A stretch of DNA of 64,000 nucleotides, taken from contig CM054140.1 of NCBI GenBank assembly GCA_028751875.1, positions 12,776,668 to 12,840,667 on the forward strand, read 5' to 3'. Shown here piece after piece: positions 39,190 through 50,636 of this stretch. The first letter of the stretch is position 1; each line of letters begins with the position of its first letter. The notes under the pieces are model-generated. The model worked only from the letters and a program-made list of their open reading frames with translations. It did no database searches and was not told the origin of the DNA. This stretch comes from Rapana venosa (lineage: Eukaryota > Mollusca > Gastropoda > Neogastropoda > Muricidae). Position numbers and translations under genes: made by a program.

Positions 39190-39525
39190 ACGCGGGTGAA
39201 GGATGCCATGGTTAGAACGCTTGCGCGTTGCATCACAAATCTGGCGTTCGAGCCACCACTAGGGGACAATTATCTCTGGAGTTGACATCGGTGCCAACTC
39301 TATCCCCCAAAAGTTTTCAGGTGAGACTATAAAACAGTTCGTGTACGAACGCGGCAGAACATTTGCGCACACGTAAAAACCTATGTTCAACCTTTTGAAG
39401 AGTAGCCTATCTGTGCACGTGGAAGAAATGACAAATTATAAAACCGCATGTGCATGGGAACTGAATGTTTAAAAAGAAATAGTTGCTTATTCCAGCACCC
39501 TCAAAATAAAAAATAAAATAAAGAT
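39190..39525 (+). mobile_element. SINE family 1, full-length-looking diverged copy inside the satellite
   Basis: The head 'gccatggttagaacgcttgc' and 'ggcgttcgagccaccactag' (B-box-like GCGTTCGAGCC) is followed by 'gagactataaaacagttcg', 'cgcggcagaacatttgcgc' and the 'cctcaaaataaaaaataaa' end. It is flanked on both sides by satellite units, so it inserted into the array. Confidence 0.82.
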
Positions 39526-40700
39526 TTAGAATAAGGGAAGTAAATTTATACCTCGATAACAGCTGATTTTATATAGAGGAAAATCATTGATGCCTAAGTC
39601 AATACGAAGGACAGAATGGTATACCGTGATTCCAAGTAAATACCCAAAATAGAACCCGATACTGTAATACCAAACAACTTTACAAGTAGTAAAGAACGTT
39701 ATTCTTTAAAGGCAGCGTACTCGATATAAAGAAAGTATTTTATACTTTGCTGTCAATAATCATGCAGGACAGGACTTTATGCTTTGACTCAATCAATATG
39801 AGGGGAAATATGTATATATAGTTCAATACCAGCTAACTTAATATAAAGAAAAAAACTTGATACCAACTAACTTGATATGAAGGAAATAGCTTTATACCTT
39901 GATAGCAGCTGAAAATGAAGGACGATAGTTTGGTTATCGACTCAATATGAAGGAAAGAACTTTATACATTTATATCAGATAGCTCAATGAATTTTTAAAA
40001 ACCCTTATAGTTTGATACCAACTAGATAGGAAAGAAGAATATGTAGTTTGATACCAACTCAGTATGGATGAAATAATTGTTTACCCGATTCCTACAAGCT
40101 GCTCAATATCAAGAAAAAAAACTTTGTACGTGGACACCCAACTTTTTCAATATGAAGCTAAAGAAACTATTTTGATCTACATGTGAAGAATAACTTTACA
40201 CCACGATACAAATAATTAAGTATGAAGGCAATGAACCTTCACAACTAGATCGACTTATCAAAAACATTGAGAATATACACAAATTAAAAGTGCGATATAT
40301 AAGAACTGTTTAATTTCAGCTAATTCGCGTAATAAGTGCATGAACAGATAATTCCTAACTGACTCAAGATGAGAAGAGAATTGGTATTTTGAGAAGATGA
40401 TGTGAGAAGAGAGAGAAAACTGAGCACTCTTGAATGAAGAGAGAAAGATAACGCATGATAGGCACAATGGAAAAGGGATGGACATTGAAATGATAGGAAA
40501 GTTAATCTTTTACATTTTAACAGTGTTCATGATTTATAATAATTATTAGTTATACGACTATTATAGCAAATGATGACATATTTGGTATATCTCGACTACG
40601 AAGTAAAACTTTATATTGTACGATTCCAAAGACTGTATCATGAAGAAAAAACTTTAGCCTGGACGTAACAAATACAACAATATGGAAGAAATGAATATAT

Positions 40701-43150
40701 TTTTGATTTCAGTAAAATAGAATCTTGACAATGAATTAATAATTGGTACGAAATTGGCATTAGACGTTTAACCGTTTATTACAAGAACAATGAATCAAAC
40801 ATGTTTTCTAGGTGGTTGTGTGACAATATCCATTAGATCGAACAGATGTGAATGGGTAAGAAAGGTAAGATGATATAAACTGGCAGGGACTGAGAGTATT
40901 TGAGAGGCTGTAAAGAACGTTTCCTAGACAATGATCATTGAAAGCAAGAATTTATAAACTCACTACACTTTACAAAGAACAATACTTGCTAACCACATGA
41001 TGACAATTACGGATACACTACGACATGCAAATAATTTATGTGATCTCCAATAGCGTGATTGAGGAAACTTTACAGCGCGAATACCAGTTACATCTTATGC
41101 TGCAGAATCTTGAATTTCCTGTACTTCTCTTTGACAATAAAGAATAATGTTAAATGTTAACTTGATTTTCACTTACGTCCTATCTAAATCCTGGAAGTGT
41201 GGATCTAATGAACTTTTTTCATGAGCACATATCTCATCTGACTCCAATTCAGTAATGATAAAAGGTTTGTAAACCGAGAGTCAATAATCTTCAAGTTTGT
41301 TACTTCGTCTGACATTGACTAAATGTGAAATACAAACATTCACGAACTTATATCACACACGAGTTTACAGTCACACATGAATATAAAAAATTAAGACAAG
41401 CTAAGTGTTTACATTGTAATATCATTTGACTCATTGCGGTATGCACATGTACAAACGTTACGAAAATGCCTATGTATTACTCCTATTGTTAGACTGAATT
41501 CTTGTGACAGCATGTAGCTCTCTTCCGTTATAGTGGAAATGTTCAACTATCTCTTTTCTTTGCCTACGTTAATGCATGATCATGTTATTCCATGCAATCA
41601 GCTTGATAATAGAAGTCATTGGTCACTAGGTTATGAAAAATCTTGTATCATCAGTTGATGAAATCCAATACAGTGACGTATTTCTCGAGCATATTATGTA
41701 AAATGAAATACATAAAATAGGACAACCATGATTAAAGAGTAATGTGCATAGATACTAAATATTTGCAACGTATATAAAAATTGTGTAAAATATGGAAATA
41801 GGATATTATCATAATAGTGTACAACAATGACTGCTTTGTTGTCGTTTGCACGGCAAGTCCACTTCCATCAACCACGCCTAATTTGAAGGATATTCTCCCT
41901 GAGTGTCGCATAGGTAGAAACTGCCTCATCACTTAAGAAATCTCCAGATGCGTTTTCACGAGATCATTTGTGCAAATAGTGCAGACACTTAAAATACGTT
42001 AGACCATATTGAGTGAGTGGTGCATAATGCAGGCAAAAGGAAAATGGAGGGCAATAAAGGAAATAAAATCGACATGCAACTGGGTATTGTGTTTAGTAGA
42101 CATTCTCAAGCTGTGAATATACATACTCATGATGATAGAGCAAGAGATTGGTAATACGCACACAATATATTAACCTTTGGTAAATATCCAAATTATACTA
42201 AGATAAAAAACCTACCATTCACAAAATCTAGGCAGTGTTTGTTGATCGTCGAAGTCAATAGCTTTATGGACAGAATGTTGCATAATTTACTTGGTTCTTG
42301 GGCTAGCCACATATGACTACGCATATTTTGTTGTTAATATCAGTGGCAGTGTGTGTGAGTGTAGAGTGAAGATGTGTAGTGAGTAGATTGGTGATTGTGT
42401 AGGATGAAAGAACCCAATTTTATCCATGATGGTGTTAAAGTAACGTGGGTAAAACAGTATGAATAATAAGCTGTCAATACTTTGTACAGCTGCGCTGTGA
42501 GACTGATGTGTTATTTGTCATGCGTTTACGACCCCAAATACGAGGCACTGTGTGCGTGGTATAGTGCATTGTTGGCTTATGGACGTGATGCATGCAATGT
42601 GGAATGCATGATTGCTGTGTCTACAACGAATGAAGCGAACTCTAACTGTTATAATAGCTGAGCTCAGAAGTAAATTGGGCTGTCAATCAACAGTAAGGAA
42701 ATACAAACGTCAATACTTTACATACCAGATGATGAAACGGTTATACACTCATGCGTATTCCTCCCATAAATGGCAAAGTAACTATGATAGACTATAGACA
42801 TATGACATGATGAAATTGTAGCACTTGGATTACCAAAGCAAAGCGTCATTTACTCATGTTCGATACATCCAATGATGCATTCTGTATCGTTCACGAAACA
42901 ATCAGAATTATTCATTATGAATCAAACTTCATGACCGTCTCCCAGAAGGACAAATAACATGTGAAAGCCAGTACACGCTAGCTAATCTGTGCAGTACTGA
43001 TAAAGCAAATGCCATAGTACGCAGTTGTCATACATCAAAATAATTCATTCCGTTGTAATATATAAATTTCCATGTGTACAGATCTTGGCAGAAGTTCTCA
43101 TGAAAGGAAAAAATCTGGAAGCCAGAGTACGCCGCAACGATACAGAAAAG
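40701..43150. other. no gene recognised
   Basis: About 2.4 kb of balanced A/T-rich sequence. A GT/GA-biased patch at 42,345-42,410 looks like a decayed version of the GT tracts found in the cassettes to the right, so older cassette remnants may be present, but I cannot align them. Confidence 0.45.
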
Positions 43151-43169
43151 CAATATTAGAATATCTCAC

Positions 43170-44600
43170 TTCAGACTTATTTCTCGATGCTCCTGCTCGT
43201 GCAGTCCTAGTAAGACATTGAAGTACCTGACGAACAGCATGTGGCAATACTGCACAAAACAATGATAGTATTTCTTAAGATATTCTCGAAGTCCGAATGC
43301 CTCTACATTAAAGTAGGGTAAACGGCTCGAGATAGCACAAAAATCACATTGGTTCAAAACCTCGAGTCTGGCAAGCCTGCTACTTCACCAATGAAAGGAA
43401 AGAAAAAATATTGTACTCGTGAGTCTCCTTCCTCCACATAGTAAAGGAAAGAGAACGAGAAGGATAGGCAGAGGAGATTAGAGAGGATAGGAGAGGAAGA
43501 AGAGAGAGGAGAGAGGATGAGAGGGAGAGAGAGAAGAGAGAAGGAAGGAGAGAGTGAAGAGGAAGGAGAGAGGAAGAAGAGAGGAGAGAGAGAGGAGAAG
43601 AGACGAGAGAGAGCAGCCAAGAGTAAAGCAAGGGAAACAAAAAAGCAATAGACATAGACGCATGGTGATCATGAATAGAGACTACTGAGAGGAACTCGTT
43701 ATTCCCCATAATAATATCTATAGACTATCAATAATGGCCTTATTCCATAGGGAGAACAATATTATTCTATGTAAGTCTTATGATGCATCTTCAGCAGATT
43801 TATGCATTTTCTGAATGATCTTTGGTGGCGCTAGACTATACAATATGGTCGATTAGTGCTTCGTACCCAGATACTGAGAGAATTTTCCAGAATTTAGACA
43901 CATGGCACTACACGTTTATCACTGGAACAAACAATAGGAGCAAATGCATTATCACACATACTGAGTATCAATACAGTACAATACATACATAGGTTAGGGC
44001 GACGAGAATTATTATGCAGTAACCTAATGGGATAATGGATAAAACAAAGACCGTAGTTTTCACTCTGGAGCGATATCAGACAGCATGTGAGCAATTCCAA
44101 AAAATAATTTCACAGTGAATGGCTACTTGGACGGTGAGTCTCATGGTGCCTTCGAGAAGGTTATTCCATCTGGCGAAGTTTTCCATGGTGACAGTACGTC
44201 CATAGGCATCAGTGGGGCCTAAAAGAGGAGAGTGATGTTTGAACGATAAAAGCCAATACTTAAGGGGGTAAAGTGAAATCCGTTTTGAGGAATTTTATGA
44301 GAGCAAGATAGTGGTGAAATAGATTCTCGATTGGTATGATGAATAGACACTGGATTCAGAGAGGCTTTCTTGTTGGAGTATACATAGTACGTCTCCATTT
44401 TCTCTCCCAGAGATGCGTCCACATTGGTAAATTAAGGAATAGAGAAAAATGTAGATGGCTTTATTACAGAGAATTTTCCCAGGTAAACTTTATCGTGGGA
44501 TTCTGGTGGATTGGCATACAAACGCAATTTCTTGGCAAATCAATGAGTAGGATGCGAGCCAATGTTGGGTACTCTTCGGGTTTCATATTGGGTCTCGAGA
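43170..44600 (-). repeat. cassette 0: oldest, decayed copy of the exon A/exon B unit
   Basis: A decayed exon A lies at about 43,187-43,250 (plus strand 'gctcctgctcgtgcagtc', 'cattgaagtacctgacg', 'actgcacaaaac'). A family-3 SINE 3' piece ('gtccgaatgcctctacatta', 43,290-43,370) and a purine GA tract (43,445-43,620) follow. A decayed exon B lies at 44,110-44,218, and a remnant of the family-2 SINE at about 44,425-44,560. The order equals that of the fresher cassettes. Confidence 0.65.
44110..44218 (-). pseudogene. exon B0: short, non-repetitive relative of exon B
   Basis: The acceptor context 'tcctcttttag' precedes 'gccccactgatgcc', which is shared with exons B3 and B4 and gives the same opening residues Pro-Thr-Asp-Ala in the same phase. 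After that the frame stays open for about 33 codons (including MENF, LLEGTMRL), but the penta/hexapeptide repeats are barely visible. No good donor was found: the candidate 'CAA|GTAGCC' is weak. It may be a strongly decayed minisatellite exon or an unexpanded ancestral form. Confidence 0.45.
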
Positions 44601-44639
44601 TTGCGTGTTAATCCCCATCCTATGACTTGCTGATCAAAA

Positions 44640-45150
44640 CATTATAGCACATAGAGTTGAGTGATGATGTGGAGTACAGATGATTGTGTGTTTGTGAGTG
44701 GTGAAGTGTGATGTGTGTGTGCGTGTGATTTACATGCGTGCGACGGTTTGTGTGGTGTAGTCTTTGTGTGTGAGTGTGATTGTGTTTGTGTTGGCCTTGT
44801 GTGTGTGTAATGTGATATTGCCTATTGTGATTATGTGTGTTAGTGAGCGCATTGTTGTTGGTGAGTGTGTGTGTTGCGTGAGTTTGTGTGTTAGTCTTTG
44901 AGTGTGTGAAGTATGTTGTTGTGTGGTGTGTTTGTGTGCGTGTTTGGTCTTTTGTGTGTCGTTTGTGGTCTGTGTGTGTGGTTGTGAGTGTGCGTGTGTT
45001 CTTTGTGGTGCGCAGTAGAGAGAAGAGGAGAGAGAGAGGACGTGAGAGAGATAGAGAGAGAGAGATGAGCAGAGAGTGAGAGAGAGGCGTGTGTGCTTGG
45101 TGTTTCTGTGATTCTATGGGGGTATGTGTCGGTGTGGGAGAGAGGAGGAG
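44640..45150. repeat. GT-rich then GA-rich tract of cassette I
   Basis: Irregular TGTG/GTGA sequence (44,650-45,010), then AGAG (45,014-45,085). The long minus-strand frame here (His/Thr-rich) is a repeat translation. Confidence 0.88.
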
Positions 45151-45200
45151 AGGAGAATTTAATCTGTGGAACTCCAACAATAATAGCAGAAGACCATGTC

Positions 45201-45280
45201 CTGAATCTGTCTTCACTTGCTCGTGCCGCGTCCTCAGGCATTGAAGTACTAGGACGGGAGAAGCCGTGATGAATGACAAT
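45201..45280 (-). pseudogene. exon A1, decayed copy
   Basis: Recognisably exon A: it keeps Ser-Met-Pro-Glu-Asp-Ala-Ala-Arg-Ala-Ser. It has lost the acceptor (GCATC where others have GCAG), lost the donor (CAG|GA where others have CAG|GT), and carries single-base deletions that shift the frame. Confidence 0.8.
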
Positions 45281-45545
45281 GATGCACAAACAAAGTGATA
45301 CATCTTAAAATCAATATGTCCACTAGTCGGAATGCGGCTAACTTAATGGTGAGTATAAATTGCGAATGACGGGAAATCACCATTGTGGATGAGCTCTAGT
45401 CCACACCCCCCCCACCAAAATGCCTGATCCTTCCCAATCCCCACCCTGCTCTCTACTCTCTTCTCTAAAAACTCCTCTCTCTCTCTATATTTATATATAT
45501 ATATTATACCTATTCTCTCCCCTCTCTCTACTCCCTCCCTCTCTC

Positions 45546-45617
<72 letters not shown>

Positions 45618-46105
45618 AGAAGAGATGGGGAGGAGACAGAAAAGTTTTCCCTGTTTAAATTCGTATGTAAATATTCACATTTATAGGGAAACAAATACAT
45701 ATTTTAAAAGGAGAACAAATCCTCTTTAATCGGAGTATGACTGCCTATACGGCGAGGTACTTAAACAGTCAAACACGCACACTTCTCTTTCAGTGTGCAA
45801 TTTCAATCTCAGTGATTCCCAGGTGGGATGAGCGAGTCAGAGTGCACATTCTGGGTGACCTCCAGAGTGTTAAGCTGGGGAACGAACAAAAATAACATCA
45901 TAAGCAGATAGGGAAATTTTTAATATCTTTGGTAGCGCTGCTCTTATGCAATGCACTCTCTCTGGCGAGAGCGTTCCAGAATTTCACACACAGAACTCCG
46001 CTATGACTGGCAATAAAACACAACACAACAACACAGTACAATATAACATAACACAGCACAACACATTACATTACATTACATAGGTAAGATAAAGAATATG
46101 CATAC

Positions 46106-46489
46106 CTAATGGAGTCCTGTAGTTCCTTTCTTGATGTCGAAAGATGTGGCAAAATAACAGTGACTTGGCCATGTAGTCTTCCATCATGGTGCAGTCTTCC
46201 ACGGTGCAGTCTTCTTCCATGGCGCATTCTTCCATGGCGTAGTCTTCCATGGCGCAGTCTTCTTCTATGGCGCAATATTCTATGATGCAGCCTTCTTCCA
46301 TGGTGCAGCCTTCTGTAGTGCAGTCCTCTTCCATGGTGCAGTCTTCTGTAGTGCAGTCTTCTTCCACGTTGCAGTCTTCTTCCACGGTGCAGTCTTTTAT
46401 AGTGCAGTCTTCTATGTTGAAGTCTTCCATGGTGCAGTATTCTATGGTGTAGTCTTCCATGATGCAGTCTTCTATGGCATCTGTGGGAC
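46106..46489 (-). CDS. exon B1: open minisatellite exon, acidic Cys-rich repeats
   Basis: On the minus strand 'ctcttttcag' precedes GTCCCAC, and the exon ends CCATTAG before the donor GTATGC. Length is 384 nt, divisible by three, phase 1 at both ends. It is open throughout. After Pro-Thr-Asp-Ala it reads 5- and 6-residue units of the form xEDCT and xEEDCT (x = Met, Ile, Val or Thr), with occasional Tyr, Phe or Gly for Cys or Asp, then a non-repeat end (AKSLLFCHIF, NYRTPLG). It has about 16 cysteines and is strongly acidic. It differs from B2-B4 by lacking two bases just before the non-repeat end, and this is what keeps it phase 1-1. Function is unknown, and coding status rests on splice sites and phase only. 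Confidence 0.5.
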
Positions 46490-46671
46490 CTGAAAAGAGA
46501 GGAGTGTGTTTAAGAAAGAAAGCTCGTTGTAAATGAATCAGTTTGATTCTATGAACAAAGTGTGAAATAGACTTAAGTTATGATAGAGAAATCCATTTGA
46601 GAGGCCTTTTTCTTTTGGAGATATCAATAGACTCCATTGCCCCTGAATCTCAACACTGGTAAATTTAGGAA

Positions 46672-46918
46672 TGAGAAAAAAGTGGCTTTTTCTATAGAAT
46701 TTTTCCAGGTAAACTCTTTTGTTATCGTGGGTTCTTTTACATGCGCTAAATGCGTGTTATGCACAAGGCCTCGGTTTATCGTCTCGTATGAAAGACTAGC
46801 AACCAGACCACCACTTATGGTCTGGTGGATGGGAAAAACGTTTTGAGCACAATGAGAGATCGAGCCCGGACTTTTCGGTTTCTAGGCAGAAGCGTTATCC
46901 TCTAGACTGCTGATCCAC
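46672..46918 (-). mobile_element. SINE family 2, 5' half (cassette I)
   Basis: 'gtgggttcttttacatgcgc', 'ctcggtttatcgtctcgtat', 'accagaccaccacttatgg' and 'ctctagactgctgatccac' match 35,290-35,549. It is present at the same place in cassettes II and III, so it predates the duplications. Confidence 0.85.
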
Positions 46919-46929
46919 ATTATCCAATG

Positions 46930-47121
46930 ATAGTGTGTGTGAGTATGTGCATGTGAGTGTGTGTGTGTATGTGTGTGCGAGTGTGTGTATGTGTGTGCGA
47001 GTGTGTGTGTGTGTGTGTTGTCTTTGTGCGTGTGAGTGTGTATGTATGCGTGTCGTTTGAATGTGTGTGGTCTTTTGTGTGGTCTTTTGTGTGTGTGTGT
47101 GGTCTTTTATGTGGTCTTTTG

Positions 47122-47154
<33 letters not shown>

Positions 47155-47290
47155 GTGTGTGTGTGTGTGTGTGTGGTCTTGAGTGTGAGTGTGTGTTCTT
47201 TGCGTGTGCGAGAATGCGTGTGTGTGTGTGCGTGGTGTTTCTGCATTCTATGTGTGTGGGTATGTGTCAGTGTGGGAGAGAGAGAATATT
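46930..47290. repeat. GT-rich tract
   Basis: GT with repeated 'ggtcttttgtg' interruptions. It separates cassettes I and II. Confidence 0.93.
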
Positions 47291-47333
47291 AATCTGTGGA
47301 ACTCCCAACAAAAATAGCGAAAGACACTAGTAC

Positions 47334-47420
47334 CTGAATCTGTCCTTCCACTTGCTCGTGCCGCGTCCTCAGGCATTGAAGTACTTAGGACGGGAGCAGC
47401 CTTGATGAATGACAATGGGT
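47334..47420 (-). CDS. exon A2
   Basis: 87 nt between 'gtttgtgcag' and 'gtactag', phase 1-1, open. It reads a proline, then LSFIKAAPVLST, SMPEDAARAS and GRTDS, with a trailing G. The leading two bases and trailing base match the phases of exon B. No domain recognised. Confidence 0.5.
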
Positions 47421-47599
47421 CTGCACAAACAAAATTGATATATTTTGTAAATCAAGTATCCCCAGAGCTGGAATGCGGCTACCTTAATGGTGGGTAAAAA
47501 CGGTTGAGTACACAAAAATCTCACCATTGGTGAACCTCGGAGCTACTAGCAGCGGAAGCAAACAGTTATCTACATCACCTCATCCTTCTCTCCCCCCTA

Positions 47600-47812
47600 A
47601 CACACACACATAAACAGAGAGACAAGAGACAGACAGAAAGAGAGAGAGGAAGGAGGGAGACAGAGAGGGAGGGAGGGAAGGAGATAGAGAGAGAGAGGGA
47701 GGGAGAGCGAGAGACAAGATACGGAGAGGGAGAGAGAAAGAGCGATTGAGACAGTAAGACATAAATAATAAAGAGAAAAGATTGAAAGACAGAGACAGAG
47801 AGGGTGGTAGGG

Positions 47813-47863
<51 letters not shown>

Positions 47864-48510
47864 GGAGAGAGAGAGGGAGAGAGGGATGGGGAGAGAGACA
47901 GACACACATAGTGATGGATTGAGACAGACAGACAGACTAGACATACTAGTACCTGAATCTGTTCTCCCACTTGCTCGTGCCGCGTCCTCAGGCATTGAAG
48001 TACCTAGGACGGGAGCAGCCTTGATGGATGACAAGGGTTCTGCACAAACAAAGTGATACATTTTGTACATCAAGTATCCCCAGGGTCGGAATGCGGCTAC
48101 CTTAATGGTGGGTAAAAACGGTCGAGTACACAAAAACCTCACCACTGGTGAACCTCGGAGCTACTAGCAGCGGAAGGAAACAGTTATCTACATCACCTCA
48201 TCCTTCTCTCCCCCCTAACACACACACATAAACAGAGAGACAAGAGACAGACAGAAAGAAAGAGAGGAGGAAGGGAGAGAGAGAGAGAGAGGGAGTGAGG
48301 GCAGGAGATATAGAGAGAGGGAGTGAGGGCAGGAGATAGAAGAGAGAGAGGGACGGAGAGCAAGAGAGAGAGAGAGCAATTCAGACAGTGAAACAGAAAT
48401 AATAGAGAGATTGAAAGACAGATACAGAGAGAGGATGGGAGGGAAACAGAGAGAGAAAGAGAGAGGAGAGAGGAGAGAGAGAGAGGGGGGGAGAGACAGA
48501 CACACAGAGT
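47600..48510. repeat. two GA-rich purine tracts between the exon A copies
   Basis: 47,615-47,905 and 48,225-48,510 are GA/GGA/GACA purine tracts that align with each other as part of the unit of about 600 bp. The long minus-strand Ser/Leu frames here are repeat translations joined to exon A. Confidence 0.88.
47953..48039 (-). CDS. exon A3
   Basis: 87 nt with intact AG acceptor and CAG|GTACTAG donor, phase 1-1, open. It reads PLSSIKAAPVLGT, SMPEDAARAS and GRTDS. Nearly identical to A6. Confidence 0.5.
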
Positions 48511-48541
48511 GATGGATTGAGACAGACATACATACTAGTAC

Positions 48542-48628
48542 CTGAATCTGTCCTTCCACTTGCTCGTGCCGCGTCCTCAAGCATTGAAGTACCTTGGACG
48601 GGAACAGCCTTGATGGATGACAATGGCT
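48542..48628 (-). CDS. exon A4
   Basis: 87 nt, intact splice signals, phase 1-1, open. It has Gln for Leu in the PVLGT block and Leu for Pro in SMPED. It is the copy of the triplet nearest to exon B2's cassette spacer. Confidence 0.5.
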
Positions 48629-48809
48629 CTGCACAAACAAAAGTGATACATTTCAAAATCAAATACCCCAGAGTCGGAATGCGGTTACCCTGATGGTGGG
48701 TAAAAACGGTCGAATACACGGAAATCTCACCGTTGATGAACCTCGAGATCTGGTCGAGGACCCTCCCCCTCCCCCTCAAAAAAAAATGCCTGACCCCTCC
48801 CTCTCCCAT

Positions 48810-48811
<2 letters not shown>

Positions 48812-48894
<83 letters not shown>

Positions 48895-48902
48895 GAGAGA
48901 GC
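48812..48902. repeat. (GA)n microsatellite
   Basis: About 90 bp of GA, at the same position as 50,821-50,906 in cassette III. Confidence 0.97.
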
Positions 48903-49369
48903 AGGGGGCGACAGACAGAAAAGTTTTCCCTGCTTAAATTCGTATGTAAATAGTCACATTTATAGGGAAACATATTTTAAAGGGAGAACAAATCCTCTTT
49001 AGTCGAGTATGACTACCTTTACGGCGAGGTACTTATACAGTCATACACGCAAACTTCTCATTCAGTATGCCATTTCAATCTCACAGTGATTCCCAGGTGG
49101 GATGAGCGAGTCAGAGTGCACATTCTGGGTGACCTCCAGAGTGTTCAGCTGGGGAACGCACAACAACAACAACAACAGCATAAGCAGATAGGGACATTTT
49201 TAATATCTTTTGTGGTGCTGCTCTTATGCGATGCACTCTCCCTGGCGATAGCTTCCAGAATTTCACACACAGAACTCCGCTATGACTGGCAATAGAACAC
49301 AACACAACAACACAGTACAATACAACATAACACAACACATTACATAGGTAAGATAAAGTACATGCATAC

Positions 49370-49755
49370 CTAATGGAGTCCTGTAGTTCCTTTCTTGACG
49401 TCAAAAGATGTGGACGAGTAACAGAGTGACTTGGCCTTGTAGTCTTCTATGGTAGAGTCTTCTATGGTGCAGTCTTCTATGGTAGAGTCTTCTATGGTGC
49501 AGTCTTCTATGGTAGAGTCTTCTATGGTGCAGTCTTCTATGGTAGAGTCTTCTATGGTGCAGTCTTGTGTAGTGCAGTCTTCTTCCATGATGTAGTCTTC
49601 TGTAGTGCAGTCTTCTTCCACTGTGCAGTCTTCTTCCATGGTGCAGTCTTCTATGGTGTAGTCTTCCATGACGCAGTCTTCTATGGTGTCTTCCATGGTG
49701 TAGTCTTCCATGGTGTAGTCTTCCATGATGCAGTCTTCTATGGCATATGTGGGAC
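49370..49755 (-). CDS. exon B2: minisatellite exon ending in TAG
   Basis: The acceptor 'tctcttttcag' is followed by a phase-1 start and Pro-Thr-Tyr-Ala, then xEDC(T/V)/xEEDCT units, with a run of alternating STIED and CTIED near the end. The non-repeat end is AKSLCYSSTSFDVKKGTTGL, then His and TAG. The TAG is exactly the last three bases before the donor-like GTATGC. Length is 386 nt, two more than B1. If expressed it is either a terminal coding exon or a frame-damaged copy. Confidence 0.42.
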
Positions 49756-50549
49756 CTGAAAAGAGAAGTGTGTTCAAGAAAGAAAGCTCCTCGTTGTAAA
49801 CAAATCAGTTTGATTCTATGAACAAAGTGTGAAGTAACACTTGGTAGATAGAGACACCCATTCAAGAGGCCTTTTTCGTTTGGAGATATCAGTACCGACT
49901 CCATTGCCCCTGAATCACACCACTGGTAAATTTAGGAAACAGAAAAAAGGTGCTTTTTTCTAGATAATTTTTCCAGGCATAACTCTTTTGTTATCGTGGG
50001 TTCTTTTACATGCGCTAAATGCGTGTTATGCTCAGGGCCGCGGTTTATCGTCTCGTATGAAAGACTAGCAACCAGACCACCCACTTATTTTCTGGTGGAT
50101 GGCAAAAACGATTTTGGCACAATGAGAGATCCATCCCGGACTTTTCGGTTTCTAGGCAGATACGATATCTTCTAGACTGCTGATCCACATTATACAATGA
50201 TAGTGTGTGTGTGCGTGTTGTCTTTGTGCGGGTGTGAGTGTGTATGTGTGTTGTATGAGTTTGTGTTTGTCTGCGTGTGTGGTCTTTTGTGTGTGTGTGG
50301 TCTTTGTGTGTGTGAGTGCGCGTGTGTTCTTTGTGTGTGTGTGTGTGTGTGAGTAAGAGGGTGTGGCTGTGTGGGTGAGTGTGTGCGTGTGTGTGTGCGT
50401 GTGTGTGTGTGCGCGTGTGTGTATTCTATGTGTGTGGGTATGTGTTGGCGTGGGAGAGAGAGGGAGAGCGGGGAGAGAGAGAGAGGGGAGAGAGAGAGAG
50501 AATATTAATCTGTGGAACTCTCAACAATAATAGCGAAAGACACTAGTAC

Positions 50550-50636
50550 CTGAATCTGTCCTTCCACTTGCTCGTGCCACGTCCTCAGGCATTGAAGTAC
50601 CTAGGACGGGAACAGCCTTGATGGATGACAATATTT
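50550..50636 (-). CDS. exon A5
   Basis: 87 nt, intact acceptor and donor, phase 1-1, open. It starts with Ile instead of Pro and has Val for Ala in the PEDAARAS block. Confidence 0.5.

Larger units (their letters stand above)
35560..40700. repeat. degenerate 42-bp satellite array with a clean core
   Basis: In the core (about 36,590-37,270), about 16 units of 40-43 bp carry 'ctttatactacgatacca', '(g/a)ctaattcagcag' and 'gaaggaaag'. Outside the core the same phrases ('ctttatact', 'gataccaact', 'caatatgaagga') recur at irregular spacing across about 5 kb with heavy decay. Neither strand stays open for long. SINE pieces interrupt it (36,036-36,155 and 39,190-39,525). Confidence 0.85.
45160..47290 (-). 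repeat. cassette I of the tandem exon family
   Basis: Left to right: decayed exon A1 (45,201-45,280), family-3 SINE 3' piece (45,325-45,405), CT/TA/GA microsatellites (45,474-45,630), conserved spacer (45,640-45,890), a family-2 SINE piece in plus orientation (45,950-46,010), CACAA repeats, exon B1 (46,106-46,489), conserved spacer, family-2 SINE head half in minus orientation (46,672-46,918), and GT tract (46,930-47,290). Confidence 0.88.
47300..50470 (-). repeat. cassette II, with exon A triplicated
   Basis: Exon A occurs three times (47,334, 47,953 and 48,542), each followed by a family-3 SINE 3' piece and a GA-rich tract, giving a local tandem repeat of about 590-620 bp. Then come the conserved spacer (48,912-49,150), a family-2 SINE piece (49,225-49,290), exon B2 (49,370-49,755), the family-2 SINE 5' half (49,935-50,188) and a GT tract. 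Confidence 0.88.
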
